DNA from: Dioscorea cayenensis subsp. rotundata
Taxonomy: Eukaryota; Streptophyta; Magnoliopsida; Dioscoreales; Dioscoreaceae
Length of the DNA stretch: 64,000 bases
Direction of reading: 5' to 3'
Assembly (NCBI RefSeq): GCF_009730915.1
Contig: NC_052496.1
Span: forward strand, 1 to 64,000
This document shows, piece after piece, positions 11,014-23,240 of the stretch (position 1 is its first letter; each line of letters starts with the position of its first letter). The notes beneath the pieces were generated by a model. That model worked only from the letters and a program-made list of their open reading frames with translations. It was not told where the DNA came from and ran no database searches. The position numbers and the translations under genes were made by a program.

Positions 11014-14000
11014 TTACCCTCCTTCCGCGGTGATAGCAGCTGGAAGTTTGCTCCCGGGTCTCATCTTCTTCACCTCTTCGCTCCCATAAATGAATATCTT
11101 CTTCACCATCTTGCAGAATTCCCTGCACATGAAGGCATTTTCATCAGAAATGAACTAGAAATATATGAAAGTGGAAGCTGGGCTTCATAGGAACTCACGG
11201 CCATGGGTCATCACCAACGAGCATCATATCATCTTCATTGTCAGTGAAGACCACTTCCCATTTATCCCGATTGCGTAGCTCTCCTTTGATGTCGAACATC
11301 TCTTCTAGCTCCATTATGAGTTCATTGTAACCTTCAAGGTTTGTGAGATCTATGGCTCGACCAACAGCTATGCCTTGCATGTGAACCTTAACAAATAGAC
11401 ACAATATTAATTAATCAGAAGATACATACAAAAAGGGTTGTTCTTTCTAAGAGCCACTCTACCTTTGTGCGGCTCCTTGTATACAAGCTCTGCCGGCTCA
11501 GACACTCATTCGGTGATATCTGTGGTGCATGTTTCTGCTGCTTTGCAACATTCGCAAGCACTGAATTGGTCGATGAGTCCTTGAAAGAATTAGAGATAAC
11601 CACAGCAGGATGCTCATTAGTGGTACCTGGGGCGCTGATCAGACCAGCTGTTACCTTCTCAACAGGAGCTGTTGAACTGGCAGTCTGAACTAGTTCGAAC
11701 CCAAAAAGTCTGCAACCATTACTCACTTCAGGATTCTTTCCTCTCTCCATGTTGTTCTGTTTCAACAAGGAGTCCTCAGTTAAACAGCTGCTGGAAGCCC
11801 ATAGCCATGATGGGAGTGTGGCCTTAAGATCATTGCCGTCTTGAACCTCCTTTGGAGAAGCATCTGTAAGAACAGATGACGATGGGCTCTTCAAAGGAGA
11901 GTTAAGACCGACCGACCAAGCATTGCACTCTCCTGAGTTGTAAGAACTTAGGCTATTCATGATCCTATTGCTCCTGTTCTCTTCCTGCTTGTAAGGAGAC
12001 AGAGTTTGTTTTTCACCAGATGGAGTATTGGTACTGCAAACGGAGGCTAAATCATGTCTTGGCTGCGTTCCTCCAGGAAACCATAATGGTTCAGTAGGAT
12101 GCTCAGGAGATCTATCCTTGAGCGTACCTTGTCTAACAAGGGCTCGGAGATCAATCATTGAGTGTGATCTCTTATTCTTTGCAGGCACTGGTTCTGTAAC
12201 CTTGGTAACTGGCACAGAGGCATTGAGAAGTTCTACATCCCAAGGGGAAATTCTATCTGGTCTCCGAATATTAGTGTGTTCATCCCATTGAACCTGAAAC
12301 CACACACAATGAGAAAATAATCGAAGCATGAATGAAATTTTGATGAAGAAGCAAAAGATAGGCAACCTTCAGTGACCTCCACTTGGAACCTCCCCAATGA
12401 GGAGAAATGTCTCCAATTCCTATTATAGTGCCTGCAAAACTGAGATAGGAAATTCAACGTCAATTAAGATCAGTTAGCAAGTAAAATCAAATTAATGTTG
12501 TACAAGAAACAACAAAATCAGTGCAAGGACAAGATACCTTTTCTCTGGAACATCATCCCCTTCAAACTTCATCTTGAACCGCATGCCAATCTTTAATCCA
12601 TTATTGACTGCCTTGTAATATTTATTCACGCTCACAATGAATTGGCTTGTTCTGGATTATGAAAAACCGAGACATTTTCCTCGGCAAATAATAACATAAG
12701 TCATCCAGAACAAATGTGGAGTAAAAATAAAACACACAGTGGTTTTTTCACGCAAAAGAAAATGTTACCTACCTTGGCTTGTAGTAAACCGTGAAAAGGG
12801 ATTGAGTTGAAACAGCATGAGATGCAGTGGCAAGCACGCCAAGGTGCATGCTCTGACTTGATATCACAGAGGACGGGATCGTACTCTGCTGACGAGCAAG
12901 CCGCCTTAGCCCAACACGTAATTCTCCATTCTCCCCTCTAAGAAACATTGAAAGTTTTCCTCATAGTACAGAAGTAAATGGTACTTCAAAAAATCCACTT
13001 CTATAAATCACGAACCATCAGAGAATAAGTAAAGATCAGAAACAAAGTCCAGTTTGTTCTCCCTATGTGAAACATTGAATTATTTACTTTGAAGGGTTGT
13101 TGGTACCTCTAGAGGTTGGTCTACTTTTTTTCTATAAATCAAGAACGACTGCAGACAGGTGAAGATCTGAAACATAATTCTATGATAATCTACCTCATAA
13201 ATATGAATACATCACCAGCAACCAATCTCTTAGATGTTACAAATGTACTCCAGCCAGTTGTCAGCAAATGCCTTCGTGGTTGCCCTGCAACCATGAACAA
13301 AGCCAATAGTTTCAAAACTTTATAGGACAAATAGGTCGTCTAACAAATTCAGGAGACATGCTTATTATGTATGATATCCACAAAACCAGAACGGCATTGT
13401 GCAAGGATGATAAGATTTTTACCTCTGAATATATGTTTGAATCGCCATTCAAAGCCATGCAAATCCTTGGCAATCAGCTCCTGATTCGGGATTGGTTGTG
13501 ACATATCCTGGTCAAAAAAGAACATAATCACTAAACAGCTTGATAAACAACCTTCACGGTGTAAATCAGACATATATATAAGAAATAAGGCAAAGATGGA
13601 ACTAACTAGTGGAGGAAGGCAATCATTGGCATGTCTCCGACGAACAGAGAACCCACCATGTGTGCTTGTGTCAGAGGCCGTCAAAATCTTATAGAATGAG
13701 GAAACCCCAGGCCTTGGAGGCTCAGGTTGACATGGGTCAGGGCTCTTAAGTTCATTTTGCTGAACAATTTCAACCAAAATTTGATCTTTCACATCAGAAA
13801 TAACTATGCCGATAGAATTAAACCCAAATTTGCTCCTTCAATTTGATACTTTGAAGAAGACGAACCATAGCCAAAGTATTCCACAACAGATGAAATAGAA
13901 ATTATTGTCCTTAATTTTACATCAGAGATTCACAAAGCATAAACAGCAAATTTATATGACAAAAGTAAAGCTATTCTCTTGTTCATGAGCTACTCACATC

Positions 14001-14754
14001 TGGTTCTGGGAGCAATGTAATTTGAGCATAGACCTCATCTGTCTCAGACTCGGCCTGTTATCCATTATAAATAAAGTTACTATTAATTGTTCACTCAAAA
14101 AAGCAACAAAAAAATGCAGAAAAACAATAGAAAAAAAAAAAACTATAGTAAATGAAACAGAAGTTATTCAAGATCCCAAACAAACCTTCAATTGAATGTG
14201 AACAACACGGCAAAGGATTTTAGTTGGAAGCTTGAACATGGGAACCTGCTGATTCAACTCATGGTTCATCGTTGCCTCCAACTACACAAAATCACAAAAA
14301 TGAAAACATTCACAAACAAAAAATCACAACCTTTTTTTCCTTTATGGATAAACCACGCTAACAATTAAACAAAGAAGAAGTCCACCAAGCAAACGATACA
14401 AACCTAAAAATCACAACTTTAAACGAAAAGACAAGAAAAAACCCAACCAAAAACCGAAAAAATCCAACTTTTTTCAGAGAAAATGAGAATATCATCATAA
14501 AAGGGAATCCCATCACCTGTTCCATATGACCTTGAGGGAAGTAAAACACCCTCTCGCCGACTCGCGGGATCTCCACCAGCGGTCCAGCGCACGCCCTCCA
14601 TAACTCTTCATAGATCCCTTCGACTAAACCCACCCCAAAAATTCAAATTGAGAAATCAAATCAAAACAGCGAGAGAGACAGAACAAATCCACAAAAGATG
14701 AAGAAGAAGAAGATGAAGAAACTCACCCGACCCAGCGGCCGAAGCATAGGCCAT
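11014..14754 (-). CDS. ARF: Auxin response factor, class B (ARF1/ARF9/ARF18 type)
   Basis: Nuclear transcription factor that binds auxin response elements. Thirteen exons in transcript order: 14754-14727, 14623-14517, 14281-14186, 14054-13998, 13759-13607, 13507-13423, 13284-13194, 12937-12773, 12651-12538, 12439-12367, 12293-11463, 11386-11199 and 11122-11014. Joined, they give an open frame of 698 residues. Domains: N-terminal [17 protein letters not shown] and FPQGHMEQ; B3 DNA-binding domain around residues 110-215 ([34 protein letters not shown]); ARF domain to about 323; a Ser-rich middle without glutamine runs; and a C-terminal PB1 domain from about residue 600 ([24 protein letters not shown]). 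An RLFG motif near residue 518 matches the LFG-type repression motif of class B ARFs. The first exon codes only nine and a third residues, so the start was missed by simple frame scanning. Likely a repressor. Confidence 0.94.
14330..14390 (-). repeat. LINE-like 3' tail in ARF intron 2
   Basis: A T run is followed by TATGGATAAACCACGC and an A-rich stretch ending AAGAAG. The core GGATAAACCAC is identical to the core in the short insert at 28615-28677, and the downstream AAAAGAAG-like stretch is also alike. On the minus strand it reads as GTGGTTTATCC followed by a poly(A) tail, like the 3' end at 18800-19055. It lies in the second ARF intron, in the sense orientation of that gene. Confidence 0.4.
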
Positions 14755-14764
14755 AGAAAACCAG

Positions 14765-14796
<32 letters not shown>

Positions 14797-15360
14797 TCGC
14801 TAAGAATCCAAAAGCCAATCAGCAACTACAGGGAAAAGCTTCTTTCTCCTCATTTATGGCGCCAAAACTGCCCGCCGGCCGCCGCTTCAACTCCGGAACC
14901 CGAAATCCGTTCCCCTTTCTCTCGCTCTGTCTCTGTCTCTCTCTCTCTCTCTTCTTGAAGAGCCTCCAGAAAAGGAGGCTGAGTGCTTAATAAACGCCAT
15001 TTTAAATACCATTCTCGTTTCCCAATTCCAACGGGAAACGTGGAGCCAATTCCAACATTTTTCCATAACATAACATGCAACGTGTTCTTAATACCATTTA
15101 TTTATTTATTTATTTATTTATACCTTCAAAATCCAAGAAAAAACTTAAAATAAAAAAAGTTTTTCCACAATGCTTACTTATCTTCTCTGAATAAATATTA
15201 ATTTTGTACATATGTACTTTATATATATATATATATATATAAATGTATATGAGATTTAGATAGTAATAAAAAAAATAAATTATAAAATATATTAATTTAT
15301 AATTCATTTCATCGTGGTATAATAGCTTAAGAATAAAAGAAATTTTAAAAAAGAAATAAA
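14755..15360. other. Upstream flank of ARF with AT-rich stretch
   Basis: Just upstream of the ARF start lie purine-rich AAGAAG repeats (14764-14798) and a CTCTCT tract (14931-14955), likely 5' untranslated or promoter sequence. A TTTA pentamer-like run near 15097-15120 and a (TA)n run near 15221-15240 follow. No gene was seen. Confidence 0.5.
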
Positions 15361-15735
15361 AAAAAAAGAGGGAAACGAATGGGAAACGAGTGCATGCATG
15401 AACGGTGAAAGATAACGGTAGGCGGCGGAGGTGGCGGGGGAGACGGCTCAGTTGAGATGACAAGGGAACGGAATAGAACGTCCGTTAAGGGACACATGTC
15501 TGCCCGCGGGTTGGCAGAGTCCGGCAAGGCCCAACAATAAAGAGGCTTGATTTTGAAGTTAATTACGGTTTTATGCCATGGAAGTGGGACCCACGGTAGG
15601 TTACACGTGGGAAAGGATCTCAAGGGTCACTGTTTGGCGCGCGATTTCCGGGCACGACTCGAACCGAGCCGCACTTTCCATATGGGTTTGGTTCGAACCT
15701 GTGGGTCCCCCTTCTCGATATTTGACACGTCACCA
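15361..15735. promoter_or_regulatory. GC-rich island with ACGT elements upstream of ARF
   Basis: A sharp rise in GC content within AT-rich flanks. It contains ACACGTGGG near 15604 (G-box/ABRE-like), ACACGTCAC near 15725 and GGCGCGCG near 15637. It lies about 0.6-1 kb upstream of the ARF start codon and may be a distal promoter. No convincing reading frame is present on either strand. Confidence 0.35.
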
Positions 15736-18700
15736 ATAATGAAATTTTATTTATTTATTTTTAATAATTATATATGTATAGATATATAGATATATAGATA
15801 TTTAATTTAGGTATTCTAGAACAGGTCTGGAAAATGAAAAAGGACAATGATCATGATAAAGAATAGGGACTATATCTAAGGCATGATTTCCTTCTTGTCT
15901 TCTATGTATTATTTTATAATTTTATTTTAGAAATGTTATTAATTATTGTTATCCAAGAAACTTATAGTTTATTTAAACATTTGATTTAGGAACTATTAAG
16001 AATGAGAGTATTTAATAAATAGATGATTAAAGTATTTTACAAAAAATTCTTGATAATCAATTTGTCATTATCTATCAAAAGTCTACACAAGTTTTTTTCT
16101 TTTTTCATAAAATGAATAAATCATAATTTATTTAAACTTAAAAAAAAAATAGTGTGAATACAAAAAAGAGCACACATAACATAAGGAAAGAAAGAAAAGT
16201 TCAAACGAATATATATATATAGAGTACAAAGTAAGTCCAATAGACACAAGATTTTCACAATGAAATTTATTTTCTAAAATTATAAATTTATGCTAAACAA
16301 ATCACACAACTATTTAGTATATATGAAGTCAATATAAAATATCACCCTGTAATAGGATAGTTTGTATTTCATTTTTCTATTAAGAATTCAAATTTTATTT
16401 GTGACTTACTAGCATTTCTCAAAACATGAAATCGATATAATTGGTGTACAGAAAAAATAGAATATATTAAATATATATATGTAATAATTTATTATTTAAA
16501 AACTCAACCAATTGACCATATGATTTTGCAATATATTAGAATATCACAAACTAAATAACTCTATATTATTTTATAATTTCTATTCACAAACATATGACAA
16601 TTATTTATAGATATATAATGGCAAAGAATAGTTACAAAACTCCATATAACAAGAAAGGAAAAAAATATTGTTTTATAAAAAAAAATAGTAGTCTGAATAT
16701 CAACATTGGTATAACTTAACAATAAGGCATGAAAATCCTATGTGGAAGGTCGGGAGGTCAAACTATTTCTATCAGGTGATGTATAATATAAATAGTGAAT
16801 TATCAATTTTATTAAAAAAATAGTGATTTGTCAATTTTATTAGAAAAAAATAGTAGCTTGAATAATTAGTTTATATAAAAGAGATATGATAAGGAAACAT
16901 TGTTGGGGATTTCCCTTTCAATCAAAATGCTTACTAAACTTTTGCTTAATTAAGAGATTAAGAAAATATTTAATTCCTATTAAGGTTATTATAATGACAT
17001 AATTGGCCATCACCTAAATAGTAAGACCATGACCCACAAGGCCGGCATTTGGCTAGCTTCGCTTGTCCTACTCCTACTCTAGATATAAAGAGAGGAAGAC
17101 TACTCCATCATTCTTTCTTCCTTTTTTTTCTTGTAATACAAGAGAAAAGTTTGGCAATTATATATCTATTAAATTTAAAATAAAGTTTCATTAGATATAT
17201 AATCTTTGGTCTTTTATATATAAACTTCGTCTTATATGTATATAACCTTATATTTGTTTTTAAGGTAAAATTTATATGTATGATATATGCATGCCATAAT
17301 TTCTTTTCTTCCTTCTTCTTCTTCGTGACATGTGTGTGATCAAAGAAATCTAAGGTTTTGTAATTTACGATCGATATAAATCTTATGATTATTTATTTAC
17401 ACAAGTTAGTATCAATTTTTTTAATGTTTTGATATTATTGTTATATTGTTGATTAATAATGTCAAGTTTTGAATTTGCAAACTTATAAACAATTTTTAAA
17501 AAAAAATCCAACCTAGTCTTTATCTGTCATGTTAGTTTATTATTTTTAGAGTTTCATTTTTTAATTATTAATTACCTCTATATATAAATTGAATCGCTTA
17601 AACTTTTAGAAATCGACAAAATGATTGACCCTAAGAAAGACAATGTTAAACAAGCTAATTAATAATTTTTAATTTTTTACTATTTGTTTTAATGAGTGAT
17701 CCTATGAGAAGATGGGTTTGGTGATGCATTTGGATCCAAAGGATCCAATCAAGGTTGAGTCTTTGTTCAATAATAAAGTTATGGGGATGGCCTACTTAAA
17801 AAGAGTCCATTGGCTTTGGATTCTAACTTGGTCTTATCTTATCATTATTGGCACTTAATCATATATTAGATGACTAAAATAAAGTTTGTTAGAGTGCCAT
17901 TTCATTTATGCCATTTGACCAACTAGACCTAATTAATATTCTATGTCTTCATATGGGATATTTTTTTTCTTTATTATTCATCAATTCGTGTATATAATTA
18001 TATAACAGATAAATACATAAAAATCCATACCAAAATATGACAAAATGAACACCAAAAATGGCAATCATAACTAGATAAACTATAATTCATTTTAAAAAAT
18101 ATATTCAAATTACATAAATTAGTAAGAAAGATTAGTGCAATCTAAAAAAAATTATTTAACCGAAATAAATAAAAAATAAAAAACTTTAGCTGGTGCTATT
18201 GAGGCTGCCATTAGAGGTCCTCCAAAGATGAACATTCAAAGTATTATTAAGTACTTCGCCAAGATGAGTAATATATAAGGTAGTGTTTGACGAGTATAAT
18301 CTTATCCTCTAGTTTGATTTTTTTTTTTTTCTTTTAAATAACATAAACCAATCAAGGAGTATGGTGATCATAATTGCATAAAATAAAATAAAATAAAATA
18401 AAATAATAATTAAAAAAAAAGAATAAAGAAAAAGGTTTAAAGATGAGATTTTGTCCCCTCACAAAAGGCAATCAAATAAGGATGTAAATGAAGAGTGGAT
18501 AACATATTCAAGATGGAAGTTAATCTATCACTTAAGCTATGCTAACATTGGAATCTAAGTTTAATGCAATATATTAATACAATGATGAGAGTATAGAAGA
18601 AAAGGTGATCAATGAGGAAAGAAACACAAAAATATTAATTTATTCAAGAACCTCATTTTGAGTTGCATACATGCTTTTTTATATTAATTATCTCAAAATA

Positions 18701-18779
18701 TATTCTAGATAGAAAAATATTAAAAAAATATTAAAAATCGACAAGAACTCTATCATATGATTAGTTAATCCAAAAAGCT
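15736..18779. other. AT-rich intergenic desert
   Basis: No gene was found. There is a small tandem duplication at 16793-16850, where AGTGAATTATCAATTTTATT is followed by the near-copy AGTGATTTGTCAATTTTATT. A SINE-like relic may cover 16715-16816. A TGTTGGGGAT start followed by AGATATAAAGAGAGGAAG at 16901-17100 recalls a retrotransposon terminal repeat, but no right end was found. Confidence 0.4.
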
Positions 18780-18799
18780 TGTGATTAGTTAGCCCAAAC

Positions 18800-19055
18800 C
18801 AGGAGTAATCCGTTACATCCGTTTCTGGACAGGCCTATGTCTTCAGATGTTTGACTTCGCCGGCTCCAGATTTTTCCCTTTTATTGTGTGTTTTTCATGT
18901 TTCCTCTGCTCTCTGTTCTACTCATCTCTGGTGAGGTTTACAGTTTTATATCTTTCTAGCTTTTTTTCTTATTGCTACTATTGTACCTTGTACTTCCCTG
19001 TATTTCTTTTTTTAATAAATTAATGGTTTATCCACCTTATTCAAAAAAAAAAAAA
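18800..19055 (+). mobile_element. 5'-truncated LINE-like 3' end with poly(A)
   Basis: This GC-richer stretch stands out from its surroundings. It is T-rich in its second half, carries a TTTAATAAATTAATGG polyadenylation-type signal, then GGTTTATCCACC and ends in an A run at 19043-19055. The same core (GTGGTTTATCC plus poly(A)) appears in inverse orientation at 14330-14390 and 28615-28677, and more weakly at 41150-41215. This fits the 3' end of an L1-type LINE truncated at its 5' end. No endonuclease or reverse transcriptase frame remains. The left edge is uncertain and no target duplication was confirmed. Confidence 0.5.
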
Positions 19056-22000
19056 TGTTTTGCATCTTTGAAATATAATAGAAGCAACTCAAGTATGGTT
19101 GTATATATTCAAACGAATTACATTTTTAAGTTATGTATATGAATAGTTAATTATTATATTAATTTAAATTTCCATTAGATTATTCCAAAGAAAGAAGACA
19201 TGATGGGAGTCAAGGTGGCAAGTTTTGGTCATGTCTTTTATATAAATGAAAACAATGGAACAGTGAGTCCAAGTTGTTTTCTTAACTAATTTAGCCATCC
19301 CTTGATGTGGATGTAATTCTCTTTGTCAAATTAGAATAGAAGAATAATTATTTTTAGTCCATTTTTTTTTAATAAACATATTAATTAAGAGTGTGATTAA
19401 ACATGAATTAATGGGTATCAAAACAAAATCATTCCAAGACAAGAGGAAGTGGCTTAGTGATTTACTTTGTAATTATTTCCAACCATTAAAATTAAAAAGT
19501 TGGATATTTTTTCCATGAATTAATCTAAAAAAAAACACATTTATATTCATAGTAAAATAAATATTGTTTTGAATTATTAGTGTGCCATTTTTTTAAGAAT
19601 ACCAAAGGTTATGAATTATTCCTTCTCTTATTTTATTCGAGCAATCAAATAAATCATATCTATCAAGAATCGATTGATCTATTGGTTAACTAATTACGTC
19701 TTAAGATATATAACTTAAAAATTATATTTAAATAAGACTTAGTAGACACAAGACTAAACAAGAAGTGCACTTTCCAAAGAAACATCAAGATTCCTTTTAG
19801 ATAAGGTATCTTATTAAGAAGTTCATTAGTGGGGGTGATGGGGAAATGCATATAGCCGGTAACTTGTCAAGGAGTTTAATTATTAGTTAAATGAGTGGAT
19901 TAGCAACTTAAGCATGTGTTAATAAACTCTAGAGAGACCAAGCCAACATCATGTAATTGGAATTCAAACATTATCTAACACAATGTAATTGCCTTCCTTT
20001 CATTTAGTAGCAAAACTTGGACATGGAGAAGAAATCATATGGAAAATAATAATAAAAAAAATTAACTTTTAAATAAAATAGTAAAATATTAATCAACATA
20101 TATGTTTGTAATATTATTGGTCTCTACAATAGGAATTGATTCGTTGAGTAGTGAAGTTCAAGGCAATTATAATAAATAACATGAAATTTTGTGGTAATTC
20201 ACAGAGACTTAACTCATTTGACTATGTATTTTTTATATTAAATTTTGAGAGGCATTTACTAATTAAGTTCTTGGAATATATTAATTTGTATAAATTATTA
20301 GTCTATTATTTTTGTTGGATTAATATAATATAACCATAGCTGACAAACATTAGAAATTGGATACTTTTTTAAATTATTAAAAAAAATTGAATTTTATCAT
20401 TAAAAAAATAAGCTAGGTTGGAACAAAATAATCATATCTATAATTATTACATACTTCCACCAATCTTGATTATTATCAAAATTAATCACATATTCCTCCT
20501 GTAGGTATTGACAGCTTCAATTGTGAAAAAAATCAAATTGGAGAACTCGGTTTTCACCGTCAAATGAAGTCTTGAATTCTTTAAATATCTCACCAACAAT
20601 CTAGGAAAAATGATGACTCATATAGGACTCAACTAATGTTCTGACATACTAAACTCATTGTCATGTCATCTAAAAGACTAAAACAGATGATCACTTATGA
20701 GATAATGTAATGTGTTTAATGCCAATTATTTGTGAAATGTCTGGAATTATTTTTTCTCTCTACACTATAAGTGGATTATGTGATAATTTTCTTATATTAT
20801 TGTTTGTTTCTATGCTATATAGCCAGTTTTATTTTATTTATCAAAATTATGGTTTATTTATTTTTATTTTATTAAAAAATCAATAACAAATGTAATAAAT
20901 TATTCTATTTATTACACCATTGGATATTCCAATGATATGACACCAAAATGTAAAAGGGGAGGTCATGGGTTCAAATCCTTCCTTCAGCAGTACTATTCTC
21001 TATAATGTTTATACACTGTTCACCCATGATTCTTATATTAATTTTGTACCGTATATATATTGTACATCTGGCCTCTAGTACTGTTCGGTACTATTTATAT
21101 TCATTAAAAAATGACACTTGTCACCTATTATTGAAAAAAAATTGTAATAAATTAAAATCATTGACAATTACACACACATATATATATATAACTCTTACCC
21201 TTTTTTCTACTCAAGTATTCCATGATATTATTTTAAAAAGCAAGTTAAAATAATAAGTTTTTTTTTTTAAAAAAAAAGATAATTTAGCAAATTAAAAGGT
21301 GATAAACAATAATATAAAAATCAAGACTAGAAATTTAGGCAAAATCAATATGTCAATCCCCAATTTCCAGACTCTATGACCAATGTTTTTTTCCCTCGAA
21401 ATTATTATTTTCATCTACTGTCATCCTCCAAATGTGTTTGGTGAAAAGCACACGGAGGTATTACCTTGAAGCTTCTTTTTTAACTTTATTTATATATTTA
21501 TATATTTATTTATTTATGAATGCTGGTGGTTGTGGCAAAGTTAAATATGGCTTCAAAGATGACAAATTGATAAGAAAAAGAAATGTAATCACTCATAAAG
21601 TTCATAGCAAATTGTCACACAATTTCTAGCACTCCATCCTCTAGGTGCAATGTAATGTCATAATATTGGCCTTGTTACAAGAAAAGGTATTTAAAACTAT
21701 ATTATATATATGTTGAGGAATATATATATATATATATATTATTAATAAGATGTGGACCTTGAATAGTTGATCCAAACCAAATAAAATATAACAAGGAAGA
21801 TCAAGGATCATCTTCAACCTAATTTAAATAAGTAGCCCAAAAATAGTATTGCTATAAATAATAAATTTTCAAAAATAGTTTACTTATAGTAAAAAAATAC
21901 AAAACATTTTTTTGGAAGAATTCCAAATACGATTTAAATTTCAATTGAGTTTGGACCATATTATTTATATATATATATATATATATTAAGATCAACTATG

Positions 22001-22790
22001 TACATACACAAATTAATTGTTCTCTAAAAATGTTTGATGATAGCCATTAAATTATTATTTAACAGTTATTATTCGTACAAAAAACTATATAAGTTTATTG
22101 TTATTTACCACACATGATTACTCTTTGGTACTATTTAGCACTGTTTGGTGCTGTCCATGAGATGATGGTAATCATTGGATATAAATCCAATAGCACTTTA
22201 CAATGTCCTTAGATAATGTGCTTATATATATTAAAAAAAAAATTGTACGAGACATTTATGAAATTTTTGATAAAATTTTGTAATATTGCTTAACATAATT
22301 CATAGTATTAATTTGGTCATAGTTTGTATGTATAAAAAAAAAATAGAACTAAACTAAGTTTTTAATAAATTTCTAATTATAACCCATCTAACCAATAAAT
22401 AAATACATACATACATAAATCAATCAAACTAATGCAATTAAATCAATTTTACCAAGTAATGCACCACCACACATATAAACACTCATAGGAAACAACACCA
22501 AACATAAGACCACCCTAATAATTAACACATATAAAATAATCTCAAATTAAGATTTATTTCCCGAAAGAGCATATCCAAAAAAATATTCACTTTTTATAAC
22601 CAATACATAGTTATTATCTTGGAGAAGCTATTATGAAAGATTAAATACTCTTAATCTAACACTGTGTTTAATTATTCATGTTTTCTTTTTGGCTTGTATA
22701 ATTTTTTCCAATTAATTATTTTTTTAATAAAATTTAAATTATATTATTGGTTTCAAAGATAAAGACAAATTAAATGAAGTGGTCTCAGCC
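19056..22790. other. AT-rich intergenic desert
   Basis: No gene was found. At 20955-20985 there is a motif GGTTCAAATCC that matches a pol III B box (or a tRNA T arm), possibly a SINE relic, but no matching A box or tail was convincing. (TA)n tracts occur near 21178-21190, 21720-21740 and 21966-21986. Confidence 0.45.
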
Positions 22791-23240
22791 CACATCAATC
22801 AAGGCCCATCAGAGACCAAGCCCATCACTTGCAGACCACACGATGTCATTTTTAACACGTGGGCTCCTAAAAAAACCGCCACGTGTATCCAAACAGTGAC
22901 TGTGTAACGTCTCTATATTTAGAGAACGTTTCAACTGATCATCTGTTTATATACAATCACAAGACCACCATTCGAACCAATAATAATTCGCCACGTAATC
23001 CAAACACCGTGTACTAGCTACTCCAACCTCTCACCTGATTTGGTTACCCACCCTTGAAGTAATCCTCTCATTATCACGACAATTAATACTCTTAATCCAT
23101 CACTAACACAATATTTGCAAAGAGACCCCTGTAAAACTATTAAATTATATTCGACAATATGCAAAAAGGCCCCTGTTTTATTTACATATAAGCGCGAACT
23201 CTTCTCTTCAGAAGAACAAACACGCAGCGGCATCGACGGC
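22791..23240 (+). promoter_or_regulatory. Promoter region of the NRP gene with ABRE/G-box motifs
   Basis: ACGT-core motifs cluster upstream of the NRP start: ACACGTGGGC near 22856, GCCACGTGTATCC near 22879 and GCCACGTAATCC near 22990. CACGTG motifs flanked like these are typical bZIP (ABA or stress) binding sites, and NRP genes are known stress-induced genes. A TATA-like TTTATATACA lies near 22945. Motif positions are seen directly; binding is inferred. Confidence 0.5.

Noticed and set aside
14633-14633. ARF start in the second exon (MGLVEG...)
   Set aside because: The codon there is GTG and the preceding bases form a splice acceptor (TTTAG); a true ATG with a good donor lies upstream at 14754.
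16901-17250. TGTTGGGGAT start with AGATATAAAGAGAGGAAG, like a terminal repeat of an LTR retrotransposon
   Set aside because: No matching right end, no target duplication and no internal coding part were found, so a solo LTR could not be supported beyond a resemblance.
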